64,000 nucleotides of DNA from Riptortus pedestris (Eukaryota > Arthropoda > Insecta > Hemiptera > Alydidae), in NCBI GenBank assembly GCA_019009955.1, contig CM032228.1, forward strand, positions 125,619,501 through 125,683,500, given 5' to 3'. Shown piece by piece: positions 57,956-64,000 of this stretch (position 1 is its first letter; every line of letters begins with the position of its first letter). Both the position numbers and the translations under genes were made by a program. The notes beneath the pieces were generated by a model, which was given only the letters and a program-made list of their open reading frames with translations, did not search any database and was not told the DNA's origin.

Positions 57956-59084
57956 ATGACAAACACGGAAAATCAAAAAACTGGTATGAGTCCAATGAAG
58001 AGACCAAATCAACGTTGAAAAGTACTCCCCGATTTTTAATTGTTAAAACCCTTCAAACAGGTAAAAACTTTACCCAAATCAACCCTTTTCAGATTCACAA
58101 GTGGGTCTGTACTTTCTCAAACCAGATAAAGGTTAAGAAACTCCGGAATGGCATGCTATTTCTGGATTGTCCGAATGAATCAACAGCTAATAATCTCTTA
58201 AAAGAAAAAACTTTTTATGATGTTCCAATTGCTGTTGAACCTCATAGCACATTGAATCATACAAAGGGAGTTTTCTATTGTGACGAAATTAAAGACCTAC
58301 CCGATAGTGAAATAGTTTCTGAGTTGGCGAGTCAGAAGGTTGTGAATATTAGAAGAATTAGAAGAGCAAACGGGCAAACATCTTCTTTATTTATCGCTAC
58401 TTTTGAAACTACAAATCTTCCAGAGCGACTATTTATAGGTTATCTTTCTGTACCAGTAAGACTGTACATCCCAAAGCCGCTAATCTGTTACAACTGTGGC
58501 TTATTGGGGCATCATAGGACTTCATGTTCATCTGAGGCTATCTGTAGGAATTGCTCTGAACCTAGACATGAAGGCGAATGCCAAAAAGTACAGTGTCGAT
58601 TATGTAATGAGATGCACATAACAACTGTAAAAACATGCCCCATATACGCCCAAGAGTACAAGATTAAGAAAATGATGGTACAATATAAAGTCAGCTACCA
58701 AGAAGCAAGGAAAGCAGTAACAAAAGAAAATGAAAGCACATATGCAGCTAAACTTAATTCTAACCTGCTGACTAAAGAAAACCATTGTCAACTTGTCGAA
58801 ATAATTTCACAAATGAGTAAACGAATGGAGGTTATAGAAAATTAATCCTGAAGAAATTTACTCCTTTACCTATACAACCGGAAAAACAACTTCCCAAACT
58901 CACTTCAGATACTACAGCTACCAGTCTCCAGAACATACCTAAGGTATCAAATAATACTGGTAACCCGACGGAACCTGAAGCAACAAGTTTTCAAGAGAAG
59001 AAAAGAACCGTTCGGAATCTGGAAGCTACAAATGTCTCGAAGAAAACGTCAAGAACTAGCAAAAGTCAAACTAAGAAGAAATAG
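57956..59084 (+). pseudogene. LINE ORF1 (gag-like, CCHC zinc knuckles), two frameshifts
   Basis: ATG at 57956 starts MTNTENQKTGMSPMKRPNQ but stops at once; a one-base shift near 58013 leads into the main frame (58015-58845). This frame has an RRM-like N-terminal half and three knuckles: CYNCGLLGHHRTSC (C-x2-C-x4-H-x4-C), CRNCSEPRHEGEC and CRLCNEMHITTVKTCP. A second shift near 58843 leads to a lysine/serine-rich tail ending at TAG 59082-59084. The protein would bind LINE RNA in the retrotransposition complex. The shifts would prevent a full product from this copy; assembly errors cannot be excluded. Confidence 0.85.
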
Positions 59085-59092
59085 TCTTCCCA

Positions 59093-62000
59093 ATGAAAAC
59101 AAATCCCCAAACCCTTAATTTTATTATTATTTTTTTATCAATTTTACTTATTATTCAACTTTGTTTTAATTTGCAGTCAACTATACTCCAGTGGAATCTA
59201 AATGGGGTTAAAAGGCATATTTGCAGTCTGAAGTCCATAATAAGCGATCATACACCAAATATTATAGCCATACAAGAAAGCCATTTGACACTAGGTGAAG
59301 AATTCAGCATTCACGGCTATACTACTCATAGGAAAGATTACTCCTTGGGAGGTAGAGCATGCGGAGGGGTAACTATATTTGTTAGAGATATCATCTATAG
59401 TGAACCTATACAGTTGAGAACAACACTCCAAGCTGTAGCAGTCTCAGTACACCTCCCATTTAGATTTACAGTATGCTCCATCTATCTTCCACCTAGGGAA
59501 CCAATTGACGTACATGAAATACAAGACTTACTGACACAATTACCAACACCCTTTGTGATCCTAGGAGATGTTAATGCTTTATCCCAAATGTGGAATTCTC
59601 CAATAGCAAATCATAAAGGAAATCAACTTCAACAAATTTTTGAACAATTTGACTTAATCGCACTTAACAACGACTCGCCGACTCATATATGCTCCAGGAC
59701 AGGAACTCTTACCAACATTGACGTGACGTTATGCACACCTTCTTTATACTCACATTTTTCTTGGGAAGTTGATCAAGATACACATGGAAGTGATCACTTC
59801 CCAATTCACTTAAAAACTAACACCCATACTCCATTATTCAGAACTATAACAAGATACAACACCAAGAAAGCAGACTGGAACTCATTCAAGAACTATATTA
59901 CTAACGAACTACATTCAATTACAGTACATTCAATGGACGAATTAACCTCAATCATTATTAAAGCAGCTGACAATAGCATTCCCAAAACACCGACCACATA
60001 CAAGAAATGCCCTGTTCCCTGGTGGAATGATGAATGTAAAGTAGCTGTCAATGATAGGAAAAGAGCTCTCAATTTATTCCGGAGAGAACCAACGGATGTT
60101 CATCTTATTGATTATAAAAGAAAGAAGGCGAAAGCACAGTGGGTCATAAAAAAGAGTAAGAAGCAATGCTGGGTAGATTTTGTTTCAAGTATTAACAGAC
60201 ACTCTTCCATAACTGACATCTGGAGTAAAGTCAACTTAATAAAACATAAGAAATATCGACCTCCAGTGACAGGACTAGAACACAATAACGAAATTATTAC
60301 CGACCAACTAACGATATCTAATATTTTTGGAATTCACTTCAGTCACATATCATGTAACCAAAACTACACTTCATCATTCCTTGAACACAAAACCCGTACT
60401 GAACAGACAAACATACAAGTAATTGACAATCATGAACATCCATTAAATGACCCATTTACTTTAGACGAACTTAAATATTCTTTAAGCAATAAACGCAAGA
60501 CATCACCAGGACTAGACAATATTACTTATGACATGCTTCAAAATCTACCTGAAATTGGCCTTACTGTCTTTCTTGACCTTCTTAACAAGATGTATGAAAG
60601 TGGTACCTATCCTCATTCATGGAATGAAGCCATTGTCATTCCAATATTAAAGCCTGGCAAAGATAAAAAGCAAGCTTCTAGCTATCGCCCAATCTCATTG
60701 ACCAGCTGTACCTGCAAGATCGTTGAGAAAATTTTGAATAAACGGCTATTATGGTTCCTTGAAACTCATAACCTCCTAGCTCCCTATCAATGTGGATTTA
60801 GACCGGCACATTCTACTATGCACCACATAGCAAGAATTGAAAGCGACATTTTAAATGCTTTCTTAATGAAAAAAAGTGTCTTAGCTGTGTCCTTTGATCT
60901 CGAGAAAGCTTATGACAGAGTATGGAGGAGACTCATAATATCGCAGCTGATTAAATGGGGAGTTCAAGGAAAAGTTATTTTATTTCTTAACAATTACCTT
61001 TCTCAGCGAACTTTCAGGGTGAGGATTGGTACTACCTTATCTGGGATATTCTCTCAGGAGAATGGAGTGCCTCAAGGAGGTGTACTGAGCACAACGTTGT
61101 TCAATATAGCTGTAAACTCAGTCATTGCATGTATACCCAAAGAAGTATCTTACTGCCTGTATGCTGATGATTTGCTAATTTACCACACATTCTCCAATAT
61201 TGATAATGCAAAACATCACATACAATCAACTATTAATTCGTTAGAGCAGTGGTCTTTAAATACAGGTTTTAAATTTTCAGAGGAGAAAACGAAATGCATT
61301 ATCTTCACCAAAAAAAGAACAAACACTCCACCACATTTACATATTCATAACACTACCATAAAAGACACAAACACTTTACAATTTTTAGGACTCACACTAG
61401 ACAAAAAATTAACATGGTTACCCCATTTAAAAAGTCTCCTTAACAAATGCAAGAAATCCTTGAACTTGCTGAGGACACTTAGCAATACGCAGTGGGGAGC
61501 TGACAGATTTTTAATGCTTACATTCTATCGTGCCTATACCAGGTCATTGCTGGATTACGGTTGTATTGCTTATTCTTCTGCCAGCTGCAGTACACTAAAA
61601 CTTCTTGACACGATTCACTACACAGGACTTAGAATCGCTACAGGGGCTTTCAGATCAAGTCCCACTGACAGCTTATGTGTTGAAGCTGAGGAACCTCCCC
61701 TGGAGTATAGAAGGCAAATGCTGAGTTTTAAATTTTTATCCCAGTCAAAGGCATTAGACAAACCATGTGTGAATACATTTTTAAATAACATGTTTTTAAA
61801 TAAATATTCTCAAACCTGTCCCAAACAGAAACCGCTTTTAATCCGCCTCCTTCAAAATAACAACATTCATCAATTTTATCAAACACCAATGTACCATAAC
61901 ACTACTCTTACACTCCCCCCTTGGAGAGTAAAGAACTATCAGATTGATTTAAAGCTAACACAATATCAAAAATCAAACCCTCTTTCTTCAAAATTTTATC

Positions 62001-62830
62001 AGACATCTTTCAAGGCTGTAACTTCACAAAACCCTAACACTCTATTCATTTTCACAGACGGATCTAAGACAGAACACGGGACGGGCTCAGCCGCCACTAT
62101 CCAAAACAAAACTTACAAAGTTAAATTACACGACGAATCAAGTACTTATACTGCAGAACTACAGGCCATCATACTAGCACTTTCAAAATTAGAAAACAGA
62201 TCACACCAAGTAATTTTATGCACAGACTCTTTAAGTTCTTTACTTTCCTTGAGAAACATCTACTCTAATCACCCACTAATTACAAAAATACTAGAACTAT
62301 TACACGCACTAAACACTTGCAATTTTAAAATGTTGTGGTTACCCGGACACAAGGACATTAAACAAATGACTGATATCGACAAACATGCAAAACTAGCAAC
62401 ACAAATGACTACTACTGACATAACTACACTAACACCAACAGACCTCAACAAGATTGTACAAACAAAAATACTCCAAGACTGGCAAAAACACTGGTTACGT
62501 ACTGACAACAAACTATTGGAAATAAAACGCAATGTTACTGGATGGACAAAGAAACAGAACGTATTTTCAAGAAGAGACCAAGTCGTCCTCACAAGATTAC
62601 GTATTGGACATACATACCTGACACATTCTTACATAATGAACAGAAAAGACAAGCCTACTTGTACTCATTGCAACACTGGACTAACTATAAAACACCTACT
62701 AACAGAATGCAGATTACGAACTTACTTAAACATTCCACACGACTTGAACGAACTACTGACTGAGGGTAGCCCATATATTGCCACGATTCTGACATATTTA
62801 AAAACAATTGGGCAGTTTGAGAATATTTAA
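59093..62830 (+). CDS. LINE ORF2: endonuclease, reverse transcriptase, RNase H, 1245 aa
   Basis: Intact frame whose ATG is eight bases after the ORF1 stop. APE-type endonuclease: N37 in LQWNLNG, E62 in IQESHL, D159/N161 in LGDVNA, and H235 in GSDHFPI; it nicks the target. Reverse transcriptase: SYRPISLTS near 530, D602 in FDLEKAYDRVW, NGVPQGGVLS near 657, YADD at 690-693. RNase H: D989 in FIFTDGS, E1022 in TAELQA, D1045 in LCTDSL, and H1086 with a D1094/D1096 region that replaces the usual NExAD. A C-x2-C-x7-H-x4-C motif (1190-1206) ends the protein. All domains look complete. The first 30 residues are unusually hydrophobic (see findings), so the true start may be later. Confidence 0.95.
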   Translation: MKTNPQTLNFIIIFLSILLIIQLCFNLQSTILQWNLNGVKRHICSLKSIISDHTPNIIAIQESHLTLGEEFSIHGYTTHRKDYSLGGRACGGVTIFVRDIIYSEPIQLRTTLQAVAVSVHLPFRFTVCSIYLPPREPIDVHEIQDLLTQLPTPFVILGDVNALSQMWNSPIANHKGNQLQQIFEQFDLIALNNDSPTHICSRTGTLTNIDVTLCTPSLYSHFSWEVDQDTHGSDHFPIHLKTNTHTPLFRTITRYNTKKADWNSFKNYITNELHSITVHSMDELTSIIIKAADNSIPKTPTTYKKCPVPWWNDECKVAVNDRKRALNLFRREPTDVHLIDYKRKKAKAQWVIKKSKKQCWVDFVSSINRHSSITDIWSKVNLIKHKKYRPPVTGLEHNNEIITDQLTISNIFGIHFSHISCNQNYTSSFLEHKTRTEQTNIQVIDNHEHPLNDPFTLDELKYSLSNKRKTSPGLDNITYDMLQNLPEIGLTVFLDLLNKMYESGTYPHSWNEAIVIPILKPGKDKKQASSYRPISLTSCTCKIVEKILNKRLLWFLETHNLLAPYQCGFRPAHSTMHHIARIESDILNAFLMKKSVLAVSFDLEKAYDRVWRRLIISQLIKWGVQGKVILFLNNYLSQRTFRVRIGTTLSGIFSQENGVPQGGVLSTTLFNIAVNSVIACIPKEVSYCLYADDLLIYHTFSNIDNAKHHIQSTINSLEQWSLNTGFKFSEEKTKCIIFTKKRTNTPPHLHIHNTTIKDTNTLQFLGLTLDKKLTWLPHLKSLLNKCKKSLNLLRTLSNTQWGADRFLMLTFYRAYTRSLLDYGCIAYSSASCSTLKLLDTIHYTGLRIATGAFRSSPTDSLCVEAEEPPLEYRRQMLSFKFLSQSKALDKPCVNTFLNNMFLNKYSQTCPKQKPLLIRLLQNNNIHQFYQTPMYHNTTLTLPPWRVKNYQIDLKLTQYQKSNPLSSKFYQTSFKAVTSQNPNTLFIFTDGSKTEHGTGSAATIQNKTYKVKLHDESSTYTAELQAIILALSKLENRSHQVILCTDSLSSLLSLRNIYSNHPLITKILELLHALNTCNFKMLWLPGHKDIKQMTDIDKHAKLATQMTTTDITTLTPTDLNKIVQTKILQDWQKHWLRTDNKLLEIKRNVTGWTKKQNVFSRRDQVVLTRLRIGHTYLTHSYIMNRKDKPTCTHCNTGLTIKHLLTECRLRTYLNIPHDLNELLTEGSPYIATILTYLKTIGQFENI

Positions 62831-62862
62831 TTCCATATTTTAAAATTGTTTAATGTCTGTGA

Positions 62863-62865
<3 letters not shown>

Positions 62866-62936
<71 letters not shown>
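62866..62936. repeat. (GT)n microsatellite in LINE 3' UTR
   Basis: About 35 GT units, starting 35 bases after the ORF2 stop. Short open frames across it (poly-Val/Cys) are artefacts. Confidence 0.97.
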
Positions 62937-62944
<8 letters not shown>

Positions 62945-63283
62945 TGTGTTTAAATTTTTATCGAAATTTATTATTACTGTTTTTATGAATAATTTTGTCA
63001 AAGTCACCAAGTTTTCTTTTCACTTATTTATTTAACACCTGTTTTTAGTTCTATGTTGTGTTCGTGTTTCTTGTTCCTTTTGTGTTATTTTGTTTACATG
63101 TTTCTTGTTATTTTGTTGTGTTCGTGTTTCTTGTGTTTGTTTGATATTATTTCTTATTACTTTGTTTTGTTATTTTGTTTACTTGTTTTTTGTTTTTGTT
63201 TTGTTTTCACCCCATGTTTAAGAAGAGCCAAGTCGCCACAGTTGCGGAGCTCTAAATAATAAATAAATAAATACTAGACATTG

Positions 63284-64000
63284 AAGGTATCTATATTTGT
63301 TTAGAAGCCCCTCGTGGAAAATCTTTATAATCGATTGTGTCATTTTGTTGACCTTTTCATCGGAATAGTTAAATGAACCGTCACCGCAGCTCACCCTTAA
63401 CGATGACATTTCACTAATTAATATTTCCGGGAAGTATCCTAGATTCTATGTCCTTTATCAATTAACATCAATATATATTTCATCAGAAAATTGAAACTCC
63501 TGCAAGACATTGGTAATACAACTCTGAACCATTTTATGTACAACACGGCTTTCATATTTAGTTGTTCCATTGTGAAAATGTGGCGATTATTGATTAATCA
63601 GAGAGCTAAGGTAAAAACATATTGTGGGGACATTTTTTTAAAATTCCCTCTTGCTTAAAATAACCATTTTAGAAGGGGTTACAAATTGTCAAGTTAAATT
63701 TAAATGCAGTGTAGGTTGAACTTGAAACCTAAATAAAATTAATTATTATAGTTAATTATTTAACGTATATAATATAGATGAATGTATAATGTTTATGTAA
63801 TTCTATATATTATATTCTTTTTTAATATATGGCTATCGATGACCAAGTCAATGATCAGTTTTGAATCCCATGAAACAAAAAAGGTAAGAGATTAAATTAA
63901 AAATAGGAATGCATAAATAAATAAATTGCTATTCCTCAAGTTACAATACTCAACCGTTTTTAATCGATGCGTCATCGGTGTGCCTCTTTAATAACGTCAA
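63284..64000. other. No recognised gene
   Basis: Sequence downstream of the LINE; no gene or repeat recognised up to the window end. Confidence 0.4.

Larger units (their letters stand above)
57830..63271 (+). mobile_element. Full-length I/Jockey-group LINE
   Basis: TACTAGACATTG at 57818-57829 and 63272-63283 is a perfect 12-bp target duplication that fixes both ends. The order is 5' leader, ORF1 (gag-like, frameshifted), ORF2 (endonuclease, reverse transcriptase, RNase H; intact), a 3' UTR with a long (GT)n tract and TGTT-rich DNA, and a short (AAAT)n tail. An RNase H after the RT points to the I group (I, Nimb, Outcast and relatives) rather than Jockey proper. The 5' end appears complete, so the element could be transcribed from an internal promoter in its first bases, although none is identified. 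Confidence 0.93.

Noticed and set aside
62853..63035. Val/Cys repeat frame after LINE ORF2
   Set aside because: Translation of the (GT)n tract in the 3' UTR.

Overview
The window is an AT-rich eukaryotic nuclear sequence, almost certainly from an insect. The evidence is one split-gene exon of an arthropod-type lachesin/DIP-like neuronal immunoglobulin protein, and a dense set of insect-style transposable elements (hAT, piggyBac, a Sola-like DNA transposon, I/Jockey-type LINEs, a tRNA-derived SINE, BEL/Pao-like LTRs, Helitron/Helentron-like repeats). The order cannot be fixed from sequence alone. Nothing bacterial, organellar or CRISPR-like is present.

Layout. 0.8-2.6 kb: 50-bp minisatellite with higher-order structure. 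3.0-4.2 kb: internally deleted piggyBac with TTAA flanks, then a LINE RNase H relic. 6.9-8.0 kb: non-autonomous hAT with a perfect 8-bp target duplication. 9.2-11.6 kb: decayed Jockey-like LINE. 12.7 kb: SINE. 13.7-16.3 kb: a piggyBac relic with a second piggyBac relic nested in it. 16.4 kb: the single recognisable host exon (Ig domain). 18.1 kb: copy of an (AT)n-bearing dispersed repeat called HINE-like here. 21.1-21.9 kb: LTR. 23.6-26.5 kb: complete hAT with an open 683-aa transposase. 30.3-31.3 kb: fourth piggyBac relic. 36.5-37.8 kb: two HINE-like copies end to end. 40.5-43.1 kb: complete Sola-like transposon with a 631-aa transposase, identical 31-bp ends and AATT flanks. 43.3 kb: foldback. 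50.1-52.6 kb: HINE-like copy whose (AT)n is split by a 1.8-kb element with about 160-bp inverted repeats and a broken gene of an unnamed family. 52.7-54.6 kb: repeats, SINE, Helitron 3' end, half HINE-like copy. 56.8-57.1 kb: LTR with primer-binding site. 57.8-63.3 kb: full-length I/Jockey-type LINE with a 12-bp target duplication and an intact 1245-aa ORF2.

The host gene has long introns; most of the window is probably its intron or flanking intergenic DNA, filled by successive insertions. Nested and adjacent insertions give relative ages. The hAT, the Sola-like element and the LINE keep open reading frames and recognisable target duplications, so they are the youngest and could still be active or mobilise relatives. 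The piggyBac, Jockey and LTR copies are dead. The least familiar structures are the Sola-like transposon with subterminal transposase-site-like repeats, the long-inverted-repeat element, and the HINE-like family that carries (AT)n tracts around the locus.
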